A stretch of 11,149 bases of DNA. Origin: Phycisphaerae bacterium. GTDB lineage: Bacteria; Planctomycetota; Phycisphaerae; UBA1845. The notes beneath the pieces are model-generated. The model had not been told where the DNA came from. It saw nothing but the letters and a program-made list of their open reading frames with translations, and made no database searches. Within the stretch, counting starts at the first letter, position 1; the number at the start of each line of letters is the position of its first letter. Position numbers and translations under genes: made by a program. Shown here one piece after another: positions 1 through 6,196 of this stretch. The DNA lies in NCBI GenBank assembly GCA_028277545.1, contig JANQGB010000422.1, positions 1 through 11,149 on the forward strand. Direction: 5' to 3'.

Positions 1-222
1 CATTACGGCGGGCGGAAGACCTACTTCGTCCCGGACGGTCAAACCGCCATCGCACGCCTGACCGCGACCGGAGCCGCGGCGGGCTTCGAGTTCGCCGCGA
101 ACGCCGACCAGGACGATCGGATCTTCGCCCGCTTTGCAGAGATCCTGGAGCAACGCTCGATGAGCCGGCGCGGCATACCCATAACTCACCGCTACCTGGC
201 GGCCGTTGGCAGGAAAACATGA
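1..222 (+). CDS. 3' end of an unidentified gene (partial)
   Basis: Frame 1 is open from the first base to a TGA at 220-222, giving the last 73 residues of a protein whose start lies outside the window. The fragment starts HYGGRKTYF and ends HRYLAAVGRKT, with an acidic amphipathic stretch (DQDDRIFARFAEILEQ) before the end. There is no membrane segment or cysteine motif. The closing RYLAAVGRK resembles the last strand of many class I SAM methyltransferases, but that is only an impression and too little is visible to assign a family. Its TGA overlaps the ATG of the downstream prenyltransferase (ATGA, 219-222), so the two are probably translated as one operon and may act in one pathway. That the frame is coding is well supported by the uninterrupted reading and the overlap. 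Confidence 0.75.
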   Translation, partial: HYGGRKTYFVPDGQTAIARLTATGAAAGFEFAANADQDDRIFARFAEILEQRSMSRRGIPITHRYLAAVGRKT

Positions 223-1052
223 TCGACATTCTGCGCCTCTGCCGCCTCTATTACGTTGTGCCCATGTCGCTGGCTTACACGCTGACCGTGTGTTACGCCC
301 TTGGCGGAGCGCCTGCCGCGGAGAGGCCCGCCATCGCACTATCGACCGCCGCCCTGGCGCTGGTTATTGCGGCCGCTTACGTGTTCAATGACGTGTGCGA
401 TCGCCGCGTCGATTGCGTCAACGCCCCGCACCGACCGATCGCCGCTCAGCGGGTGACGCCAGTCGCCGCCGTCGCCTGGGCGCTTGGTCTGTGCGCCGCC
501 GGCCTGGTGCTGGCGGCCTGGTGCCGGTGGCAGTTCCTGCTGGTCCTGGCAGCGGTAGCCACTCTGTTACTGCTCTACGACGTCTTCTCGAAGCGGCTGG
601 GAGTGGGCAAGCAACTGCTGGTGGCCGCCCTGATGACCAGCATCTACCCACTGGCCTTCGCCCAGGCGGGCGGGGCGGTGGGCGACAGGGCTGCCACGCT
701 GGCAATCTTCCCGTGCTGGATGTTTCTGACCGCGTTCGGCTACGAGGCCCTCAAGGACATCCGCGACATCGTCGGCGATCTATCGGCCACAGGCCGTCTG
801 ACCTGGATCCAGCGAAGACCCCGGTTTGCCCGGCGTGTGTCGCTGCTGGCGATCTTCGTCGGGGCGCTGGTGCTGGTCGGCCCGCGCTTGGCCGGCTGCG
901 GATCGGTCTACATGTCCATCGCCGGCATTGCGGCGCTGTGTGCCGTTGGCACTGCTCTGGTGCCCAGCCGCTGGGCACTGCTTATGATCTACACGGAGTG
1001 CATGTTGGTGGGCATAGCGGCCACTGCGGACCTCATTCTGGCGGGCGATTGA
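219..1052 (+). CDS. UbiA-superfamily prenyltransferase
   Basis: A 277-residue integral membrane protein of the UbiA superfamily, which transfers a polyprenyl chain from a polyprenyl diphosphate to an acceptor inside the membrane. Both Mg-diphosphate motifs are intact. The first is N57-D58-x2-D61-x3-D65, followed by N-x-P-x-RPI (to residue 74). The second is K179-D180-x2-D183-x3-D187 (KDIRDIVGD). Between them lies the family-typical YDVFSKRLG segment (120-127), and most of the rest is hydrophobic helices. The length is usual for the family. The start is the ATG in the ATGA overlap with the upstream gene, preceded by AGGA at 211-214. The 3' end overlaps the convergent radical SAM gene by 20 bp. 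The KDIxDxxGD form of the second motif is frequent in the geranylgeranylglyceryl-phosphate and quinone/chlorophyll branches, but the acceptor cannot be named from sequence alone. Confidence 0.9.
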   Translation: MIDILRLCRLYYVVPMSLAYTLTVCYALGGAPAAERPAIALSTAALALVIAAAYVFNDVCDRRVDCVNAPHRPIAAQRVTPVAAVAWALGLCAAGLVLAAWCRWQFLLVLAAVATLLLLYDVFSKRLGVGKQLLVAALMTSIYPLAFAQAGGAVGDRAATLAIFPCWMFLTAFGYEALKDIRDIVGDLSATGRLTWIQRRPRFARRVSLLAIFVGALVLVGPRLAGCGSVYMSIAGIAALCAVGTALVPSRWALLMIYTECMLVGIAATADLILAGD

Positions 1053-2253
1053 CCGGCGGCGAGCCATCTCGATAGAGCCTGCGGTACGCTTCGGGCAGCG
1101 GCTCCTCTGGCCCGCGGCGCGGACATATTACCTCGCTCTGCTCCCTCGGCAGGGGCAGCGCGTCGTCATCGGCGTCGGCCAGGTCGTCCGAGATCCGTCT
1201 CATCAGGCAGCCGCAGCGCGGCAGCGAGAAGAACTCGCCCATGCGCTCCCAGATGTCCTCCAGTGGTTCAGAGGTGACGTCGCCCAGGCTCAGCGGCGTG
1301 AGGTCACAAGGGCGGACCTGTCCGGTGGCGTCGATGAACAGATGGTGGAACCCCGCTCCGCAGCCGAACAGGGCGTCAGACTCCAGGCAGGCGAACGAAG
1401 CCACGGCCGGCCCATCGCCGCTGCGGTTGTGCTGAACGTGGAAGTCGATCAAGACCTGCAACTCGTCCGCGCTGAGCATGGCCGCCCCGCACCGCGTCCA
1501 CCCGCCGGTGGCCACGGGCGTGAGCAGCCGAAACTCCCCCACGCCCCAGCGAGTGCCAAGCTGATGAATCGCCTCCAACTCGCCGGTGGCTATCTTCTCG
1601 CGCGTGCCCACGGTGGAGATCGCCGTGTAGATGCCGGCCTGTTGGCAGGCCAGGACGGCGTCCTCGGCCTCTGCGAACGAGCCGGGGCCCTGGCGCACCA
1701 GATCGTGAGTGGCAGCGTCGGCAGACTCTATGCCCACTGTTACGCAAGAGACCCCGGACGCCGCCAGCCGCAGCGCCCGCCGCGCATCGAGCCGGTGCCC
1801 GGTGGTGAAGATAACGCACACCATCTCCGGCGCGGCGGCTTCGATCAGCCGCTCGAGGTCATCCCGCAGCAGCGGCTCGCCGCCGGTCAGGCCCAGCGTG
1901 CAGGTGCCCAGGCCCTTGATCTGCTCAACGACCTCCAGCAACTGGTCATCTGAGAGTTCGCCCCCGGCCCGTCCGGCGTAGCTGCAATGGCCGCATGAGT
2001 AGGGACACTCGTCAGTCACCGCCAGGTAAGTCGAATAAGGCACGCGACGGCGATCGATTACCGCCTGGCAGAACCGGTCGAAGGCCTGCGATGGATAGGG
2101 AGGAAAGAAGGTGTTGACCCGGATCTGGCCGTCGAAGCGGTGCGGTTTCTCGTCGCGCATCCGCCGGAACAGATACCACAGGTGGCCGATCGGTACCCGA
2201 CCGACCAGGCGGGCAAACATACGCACGACCTGCAGCGACGCGGTCAGACTCAT
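1033..2253 (-). CDS. Radical SAM protein with SPASM/Twitch-like C-terminus
   Basis: A 406-residue radical SAM enzyme. The [4Fe-4S]-SAM motif C83-x3-C87-x2-C90 is preceded by the strand TYLAVTDE and followed by LTGGEPLLR (GGEP 124-127), both diagnostic of the superfamily. The N-terminus carries a basic, aromatic segment (to about residue 60) with NTFFPPYPSQAFDRF, and the barrel runs to about 290. The C-terminal part has C298-x17-C316 inside IDATGQVRPC, then GDVTSEPLEDIW, C347-x-C349 and C377. This looks like a reduced SPASM/Twitch domain holding an auxiliary cluster, as in enzymes that modify peptides or small ribosomally made molecules. The start ATG overlaps the upstream gene's TGA (2250-2253) and has no clear Shine-Dalgarno sequence, which favours translational coupling. 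The gene converges on the prenyltransferase. The substrate is unknown, and no short precursor-peptide gene is evident next to it. Confidence 0.9.
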   Translation of the reverse strand: MSLTASLQVVRMFARLVGRVPIGHLWYLFRRMRDEKPHRFDGQIRVNTFFPPYPSQAFDRFCQAVIDRRRVPYSTYLAVTDECPYSCGHCSYAGRAGGELSDDQLLEVVEQIKGLGTCTLGLTGGEPLLRDDLERLIEAAAPEMVCVIFTTGHRLDARRALRLAASGVSCVTVGIESADAATHDLVRQGPGSFAEAEDAVLACQQAGIYTAISTVGTREKIATGELEAIHQLGTRWGVGEFRLLTPVATGGWTRCGAAMLSADELQVLIDFHVQHNRSGDGPAVASFACLESDALFGCGAGFHHLFIDATGQVRPCDLTPLSLGDVTSEPLEDIWERMGEFFSLPRCGCLMRRISDDLADADDDALPLPREQSEVICPRRGPEEPLPEAYRRLYRDGSPPVNRPPE

Positions 2254-2747
2254 GCGGTGTCTTTCGCTATATCAGCCGGCGTGTAACGCATGGCGGCCCC
2301 GACGACGGCCCGGAGCCCTGCCCCGCAGACCGCACCGGCGATTAACCCGACGGGCATCCCGAAGCCCAGCCCGGCCAGCATGCCCCAGGTGAACCAACCA
2401 CCGGCCACGAGCATCAGGCCACCGTGCAACAACGCGGCGGACAGTGCGCCGACACCCAGCCCCACCCAGGCGCCCACCCTTACTACCTGAGCCTGTGGAT
2501 GGCGCGTCACGCGAGGGAACATGACCCCACACCAGACGATCCCGGCAATCAGGCCCGTGGCAGGCCCCCACCAGAGGCTCACAGGCATCAGGTTTGCTCC
2601 GGCGCCATAGCCGGTGACCTCCGCCTCCAGACCATACAGTACGCATGCCAGAAAGCCGAATACCCACGCGGCCGCCGCACCAACCAGACATACAACAACT
2701 GCCACCTGGGCTAGCAGTACGCGCCGAAGAGCTGGTGTGGTGGCCAT
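2250..2747 (-). CDS. Four-helix membrane protein of unknown function
   Basis: A 165-residue protein with four predicted hydrophobic helices at roughly residues 11-38, 57-77, 90-116 and 119-146. They are rich in Gly, Ala and Val, several have small-residue packing, and the loops are short. The tail (TPADIAKDTA) is polar. I recognise no family motif. The ATG at 2747 has AGGA seven bases upstream (2755-2758 on the plus strand), a good ribosome-binding site, so this is probably the first gene of a two-gene minus-strand operon. Its TGA overlaps the start of the radical SAM gene by four bases. The coupling suggests that the membrane protein and the enzyme are needed in a fixed ratio, for example as a membrane anchor or exporter for the enzyme or its product, but that is inference from position. 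Confidence 0.8.
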   Translation of the reverse strand: MATTPALRRVLLAQVAVVVCLVGAAAAWVFGFLACVLYGLEAEVTGYGAGANLMPVSLWWGPATGLIAGIVWCGVMFPRVTRHPQAQVVRVGAWVGLGVGALSAALLHGGLMLVAGGWFTWGMLAGLGFGMPVGLIAGAVCGAGLRAVVGAAMRYTPADIAKDTA

Positions 2748-2880
2748 GGCTGGTTCCTGAACCTAACGCCGGTCACACTAATCCTATTCCCGCGCCCCAA
2801 CAAGCAGCGCCTGGGCGGACAAGATTCCACACCAGGCTTGGACGCATGGAATGTTGGTCAGGTCGCTCCTACCATCCCGC

Positions 2881-3405
2881 ATGAGAATCGCGGCAACAAT
2901 CCTGGTAACGACGGCGGCTCTCCTCCCGGGCTGCGAGCGACGCCATGGGCCTGGCCCGCTGGCGGCAGGCGGCGACCCCGGTGTGTCCGAAGCGAGGGAA
3001 TCGAACATGAGTAACACGGTGGTCAAGACGGACGAGCAGTGGCGGGAGCAGTTGACCGCGGAGCAGTACCATGTCACCCGCGAGGGAGGTACGGAGCACG
3101 CCTTCACCGGCAAGTACTGGAACCACAAGGGTCAAGGCGTGTACGCCTGCGTGTGCTGCGGCCAGGAGCTGTTCAGCTCTGAGGCGAAATACGACTCCGG
3201 CTCGGGCTGGCCCAGTTACTGGTCGCCGGTAACCGAGGACAGCGTCAGCACCGAAACAGACCTCAGCCTGGGCATGCGCCGGGTAGAGGCCAAGTGCTCC
3301 CGTTGCGACGCCCACCTGGGCCACGTCTTCGACGACGGCCCGCAGCCAACCGGCCTGCGTTACTGCATCAACTCCGCTGCGCTGGATTTCGAAAACGACA
3401 AGTAG
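2881..3405 (+). CDS. msrB: Peptide-methionine (R)-S-oxide reductase, lipoprotein form
   Basis: MsrB reduces the R epimer of methionine sulfoxide in proteins. Counting from the Met at 2881 (174 residues), the zinc site is C90-x2-C93 and C139-x2-C142, the substrate-pocket motif GSGWPSYW is at 106-114, and the catalytic cysteine is C162 in RYCINSAALDF. The usual resolving cysteine before GWP is serine here. The start at 2881 gives a short signal peptide ending in LLPG-C18, a lipobox, so the enzyme would be lipidated and act outside the cytoplasm. An in-frame Met 30 bases upstream (2851) would put extra residues before the signal and is less likely. A third Met at 3007, with GAGGG upstream at 2995-2999, would give a plain cytoplasmic MsrB of 132 residues. 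Both forms may be made. The gene is divergent from the membrane-protein/radical SAM operon, and no terminator is evident after it. Confidence 0.93.
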   Translation: MRIAATILVTTAALLPGCERRHGPGPLAAGGDPGVSEARESNMSNTVVKTDEQWREQLTAEQYHVTREGGTEHAFTGKYWNHKGQGVYACVCCGQELFSSEAKYDSGSGWPSYWSPVTEDSVSTETDLSLGMRRVEAKCSRCDAHLGHVFDDGPQPTGLRYCINSAALDFENDK

Positions 3406-3660
3406 GCACCACCCACCAAACGGCATGACGCCTGGCCACGTGCGCTGGCACGGGGCATGACGGCCTGACACATGGACCAGCCGCGAGGAGGTGCTCCGCT
3501 CCGAGCGAACGAGCCTGGCGTAGGCTGTCCGCTGGACAAGGTGACGCAGCCGGTCAGGCCTTGGGGAATGCGTTGGCGTACGTTAGACTGCGCGAGCCTG
3601 AGTTGAGAGACGGACTACTGCGCGACGAATGAGTAGAGCCACGAACAAGGATGCGAAACC

Positions 3661-4200
3661 ATGCGATGGACGATTGCTGGATTGATGGCAGGTACGGTGC
3701 TGACATCGCTCGCGGGCTGCATGTCGCCGGAACGGAGATCACGGGTATCCGACATCACGGTATGTTTCACTTCGCCAGAGAGTGCCACGGGCAAGGCAGA
3801 GTATGAGACTGAGAATCTGCGTATGAAACTCACCGAGCCTACTGGCCGCCGGGATGCCCAGGCGCCCGATATGCTCTCCGCGCTTGTCGTCGAAAACAAG
3901 CGAGACATCTTTGCTCGCATCGACGCCGAGCGGAGTTGTCTGATCGACCCGAATCACGGTGCCAGAAACCTCTTGTGGAAGGACGCGATCATACCGCCAG
4001 CGTGTTGGACGAGACTCAGGGGCGTGGCTCCGGGTCTCATAAACATCCACTGGCATTGGGCAGTCGGGTCCTCCAGAGCGTCGCAACCGACAGGAGGCAT
4101 TCAGCGTGTCCTGCTCCGCGTACTTTGGGACGACGGCGTCTCGGAGACTGTGGATCTTACGTATGAGGTCGAGGTGCAAAGTAGTCCCGAGACCGAATAG
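3661..4200 (+). CDS. Putative lipoprotein of unknown function
   Basis: A 179-residue protein starting with a lipoprotein signal peptide: Arg at position 2, a hydrophobic core, then the lipobox LAG-C20. The mature part (about 160 residues) is polar, without membrane segments, and mostly looks beta-rich; WHWAVGSS and RVLLRVLWDDG are its most distinctive stretches. Its own Cys residues after C20 are few and form no motif. The ATG at 3661 has AAGGA at 3647-3651, nine bases upstream, which supports this start. The 255 bases before it carry no gene I can support, and 210 bases separate it from the next gene. I recognise no family. Existence and surface location are fairly secure; function is unknown. 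Confidence 0.7.
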   Translation: MRWTIAGLMAGTVLTSLAGCMSPERRSRVSDITVCFTSPESATGKAEYETENLRMKLTEPTGRRDAQAPDMLSALVVENKRDIFARIDAERSCLIDPNHGARNLLWKDAIIPPACWTRLRGVAPGLINIHWHWAVGSSRASQPTGGIQRVLLRVLWDDGVSETVDLTYEVEVQSSPETE

Positions 4201-4299
4201 GCGGCCTGCAGGAATGCGTCAGCTGCGCTGTCAGCCGCACCGCGCGACGTAGTCGGCACGGCGTTCTGATATGCTTCAGCGGCTAACGGCCAAGGCTTG

Positions 4300-4347
4300 G
4301 TCACCACCTCTAGTTAACAGAGCGTCGCGGAGTTATGTTGTGGTGAC
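4300..4347. repeat. Inverted repeat in the gap between two genes
   Basis: GTCACCAC (4300-4307) is the exact reverse complement of GTGGTGAC (4340-4347), with a 32-base centre. The centre itself holds a small CTCT-agttaac-AGAG hairpin (4308-4322). No U-tract follows, so this is not a classical terminator. It could be an operator or an mRNA structure ahead of the downstream gene, or chance. The rest of 4201-4409 holds nothing else I can support. Confidence 0.3.
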
Positions 4348-4409
4348 TGGAGCGGAATCATTTGGGGGATGAATAGAGCCGAAGACGTGCTGCGGCAAGT
4401 CTATCGAAG

Positions 4410-5162
4410 GTGAAACTAAGCAAGGCTGGAGTCTGCAAGGTGTCGTATGTCGGCGACAAGTCGCTCCGCGTACGCCATCGTTGGCAGCGGTGCAGATTGC
4501 TCGTCGTTCGGTGCCCCTGGAACATCGGCTCTTGCATACTCTCTGTTTCGGCAGCTCTGGGATATGCCGGCGGCAGTCGCGTCTCGTTCACTTCTGTCAC
4601 GTTCGTCATTGGCCTGACCCTCCTGATTCTCAACTGCTATGCGTGGGTACTACTCGTGAAACCGCTCCAGGCAGTCCGCCCGCCAGCCTACGTCGTTCGC
4701 GTGGGGAGTACCTGCTTCTTTCTCGGATTGCTGGTTTGGGTGGCGAGCGTTTTGCTGACAACAGAATTAACCTTGCCCCCCAATGAGCGATGGATACTCG
4801 GTGACGCTGGCCTGCAACGCGAAGTCCACAGCGCGGGCGCGGCTCCGTTTGCGGGTCCGCCAGTGCTTCAGGTTAACCTGGAGCCTACTTCGCATCCTTT
4901 CGTAGTTGGCGTCGTTAGCGCCCCAAGCATCGCGCGTGCCTCCGGGTGGAATGGGTCCGTCTTGTCGCTCATATGGCCGACGTGGGGGCTCGCCGTGTCA
5001 AGCGGCTTGCCGACGCTCGTGCTTGCACAACTCAGGAGGGAGCGGATTCGGCCGTCGCGCTGTCGCAGGTGCGACTATGATCTTACCGGCAACACCAGTG
5101 GCATCTGTCCCGAGTGCGGGAGTGCCACGGAGAGCATGGAGAGGCGGTTGACTAATGACTAG
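4410..5162 (+). CDS. Membrane protein with C-terminal zinc knuckle (planctomycete type)
   Basis: About 250 residues with hydrophobic segments near 38-56, 60-83, 97-120 and 184-208, a soluble loop of about 65 residues between the last two, and a C-terminal C218-x2-C221-x11-C233-x2-C236 knuckle whose core reads YDLTGN and CPECG. This tail is a hallmark of many small membrane proteins in planctomycetes. It probably binds zinc and would lie in the cytoplasm after the last helix. Its function is not known. The start is uncertain. The longest frame opens with GTG at 4410, which has no properly spaced ribosome-binding site; GTG at 4440 is an alternative. The stretch before residue 38 is basic and cysteine-containing, and may not be part of the protein. 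It is followed 34 bases later by a second gene with the same knuckle. Confidence 0.7.
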   Translation: MKLSKAGVCKVSYVGDKSLRVRHRWQRCRLLVVRCPWNIGSCILSVSAALGYAGGSRVSFTSVTFVIGLTLLILNCYAWVLLVKPLQAVRPPAYVVRVGSTCFFLGLLVWVASVLLTTELTLPPNERWILGDAGLQREVHSAGAAPFAGPPVLQVNLEPTSHPFVVGVVSAPSIARASGWNGSVLSLIWPTWGLAVSSGLPTLVLAQLRRERIRPSRCRRCDYDLTGNTSGICPECGSATESMERRLTND

Positions 5163-5175
5163 ATGCGCTCTGACC

Positions 5176-5190
5176 CTAGGCTGTGCCTAG
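5176..5190 (+). other. Short perfect hairpin between the two zinc-knuckle genes
   Basis: CTAGGC-TGT-GCCTAG forms a 6-bp stem with a 3-base loop, 13 bases after the stop of the upstream gene and 6 bases before the start of the next. No U-run follows, so termination is doubtful. It could affect ribosome access to the downstream start, which has no visible Shine-Dalgarno sequence, or be chance. Confidence 0.3.
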
Positions 5191-5196
5191 CGTTAT

Positions 5197-5703
5197 ATGT
5201 GCCGCCGAGTAGCTCTATTCGTGTGTCTTGTCGTGTGGGGATTATCCGCGTGGGCCTGGTTTGCCCAACGCGACGGCCCGAAGGTACTCTATATGGACGC
5301 GTGGCAAGATCCCTTTCGTTTGGCGCGCGCAGAGGATTTCTTTCCGAAAGACTTCAGGGCCGAAGTGGACGAGCCCGCTGATGTCGACTGGTTCGTGATG
5401 TCGGCACAGGGCAAGTTGTCGATTACACGGCTCAAGAGGGCGCGTCGCACCAATGCGGTGATTTCTGAGCCGCACCTCGACAGGCTAAACTACGTCAGGG
5501 TGTTTGGCGGTAGATGGGACGTGCCACTAAAGCCTGTTGCGATTGCCAGTGGAGCGCTGGCGGCGATCCTGTTTCTGAGTCCACGTGTCCGCAGTTGGTG
5601 GCGCGTCCGGCACAATCGCTGCGTCCGGTGCGGGTACTGCTTGGCAGGTTTAAGCGACCCGCGATGTCCAGAGTGCGGAACGCATTTCTCGGCGCGGCAT
5701 TAA
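5197..5703 (+). CDS. Small membrane protein with C-terminal zinc knuckle
   Basis: 168 residues: an N-terminal helix at 5-22 that could be a signal anchor, a soluble stretch of about 90 residues rich in charged and aromatic positions, a second helix near 112-128, a basic linker (RVRSWWRVRHN), and a knuckle C142-x2-C145-x11-C157-x2-C160 ending CPECGTHFSARH. Knuckle spacing equals that of the preceding gene, so the two are related in architecture though not obviously in the rest of the sequence. An in-frame stop lies two codons before ATG 5197, which fixes the start, but there is no clear ribosome-binding site. The TAA stop (5701-5703) overlaps the outer edge of repeat copy A, so the repeat begins exactly where the gene ends. 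Function is unknown. A role at the inner face of the membrane is inferred from the topology. Confidence 0.72.
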   Translation: MCRRVALFVCLVVWGLSAWAWFAQRDGPKVLYMDAWQDPFRLARAEDFFPKDFRAEVDEPADVDWFVMSAQGKLSITRLKRARRTNAVISEPHLDRLNYVRVFGGRWDVPLKPVAIASGALAAILFLSPRVRSWWRVRHNRCVRCGYCLAGLSDPRCPECGTHFSARH

Positions 5704-5888
5704 GGGCGTCAGGCTACTTTTCGAGCCTCGTGCACTTTCCGCGGGCAAGGCCGGCCCGCCTGAGAAGTCGAACGCATCACATGATAGAGGGCGACTTACG
5801 CCTCTCGGAGCGGGCGTAGTCCATCGGACTCTTCGTTCGTCAGCATCGCGCGGCAGTCCCAGCCCTCCGCTACTCCGCCGAGCGGCGT
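5702..5888. repeat. Repeat copy A, right end missing
   Basis: It begins AAGGGCGTCAGGCTACTTT, the left terminal repeat of copy B with one inserted C. It then matches B almost base for base up to about 5878 (by eye nine substitutions and one indel over roughly 177 bases, about 95% identity). It keeps following copy C for a few more bases (CGAGC) and then stops where B begins. The right third and the right terminal repeat are absent. A contained hairpin AGTCC-ATC-GGACT lies at 5818-5830. The first bases double as the TAA stop of the upstream gene. The likely history is insertion of B into A, or recombination between two copies. Confidence 0.85.
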
Positions 5889-5889
5889 T

Positions 5890-6154
5890 AAGGGGTCAGG
5901 CTACTTTTCGAGCCTCTTGCACTGTCCGCCGGTAAGGCCGGCCCGCCTGAGAAGTCGAACGCATCACATGATAGAGGGCGACTTACGCCACTCGGAGCGG
6001 GCGTAGTCCATCGGACTCTTCGTTGGTCAGCTTCGCGCGGCAGGCCCAGCCCTCCGCTCCTCCGCGGAACAACTTTAGCCTGACAGCATCTCAGTTGCGT
6101 ATCGGGCCAAGAATGTGGTCGTCCCCGCCCAGCAATAAAGTAGCCTGACCCCTT
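5890..6154. repeat. Repeat copy B, complete, with 18-bp terminal inverted repeats
   Basis: A 265-bp element bounded by AAGGGGTCAGGCTACTTT (5890-5907) and its exact reverse complement AAAGTAGCCTGACCCCTT (6137-6154). Inside are several short inverted repeats: AGTCC-ATC-GGACT at 6005-6017, TACGCC (5983-5988) with GGCGTA (6000-6005), and the GGCCGGCC palindrome near 5936. There is no credible ORF: the A/B differences in the one shared minus-strand frame are mostly non-synonymous, and that frame has a stop in A and B. Size and ends fit a MITE-like or REP-associated non-autonomous element; no transposase is in the window. No convincing target-site duplication is seen. Its right end is followed by TTTT and then directly by the marR promoter. 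Confidence 0.9.
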
Positions 6155-6161
6155 TTTTGAC

Positions 6162-6190
6162 TTGACAACATAGGATAGGTGCTATACAAT
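6162..6190 (+). promoter_or_regulatory. Sigma70-like promoter of the MarR gene
   Basis: TTGACA (6162-6167) and TACAAT (6185-6190) are separated by 17 bases, close to the sigma70 consensus. The expected transcription start, six to seven bases on, is 6196-6198, which coincides with the ATG at 6197. The mRNA would therefore be leaderless or nearly so. The promoter starts eight bases after the right terminal repeat of copy B. Confidence 0.75.
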
Positions 6191-6196
6191 GTTTGT
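6165..6196. promoter_or_regulatory. Palindromic operator over the marR promoter
   Basis: The arms ACAACATAGGATAG (6165-6178) and CTATACAATGTTTGT (6182-6196) are inverted copies, matching at about 12 of 14 positions with one extra base, around the centre GTG. The palindrome spans the 3' part of the -35, the spacer, the -10 and the predicted start point, which is the layout of an autorepressed MarR-family gene. It shares CTATACAAT with a second site at 6705-6731. Confidence 0.7.

Noticed and set aside
3422..3538. A 13-base direct repeat (GGCATGACG...CCTG, near 3422 and 3454) and a TGTCC-GCT-GGACA hairpin after GTAG (3526-3538)
   Set aside because: Short enough for chance; the GTAG-hairpin is only loosely like the one in repeats A/B and no flanking homology to the repeat is seen.
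3472..3606. A 44-codon ATG frame in the gap between msrB and the lipoprotein gene
   Set aside because: No ribosome-binding site, no recognisable motif, and composition like the surrounding GC-rich DNA; random open frames of this size are common here.
3626..4380. A 12-base near-repeat ATGARTAGAGCC at about 3629 and 4369, ahead of two genes
   Set aside because: Only 12 bases with one mismatch and no homology around it; not enough to call a shared regulatory element.
4201..5200. Integron-type attC recombination sites between the small genes
   Set aside because: GTTAT- and TAAC-like strings occur near gene ends (for example 4282 and 5191) but do not fit the RYYYAAC/GTTRRRY core pair or the imperfect palindrome expected.
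5700..6154. Tandem copies A and B read as a CRISPR array
   Set aside because: Only two units of ~188 bases or more, no short identical repeats with unique spacers, no cas genes; they are copies of one element with terminal inverted repeats.
6179..6196. GTG at 6179 as the start of the MarR protein
   Set aside because: It lies between the -35 and -10 elements of the promoter and inside the operator; ATG 6197 coincides with the predicted transcript start.
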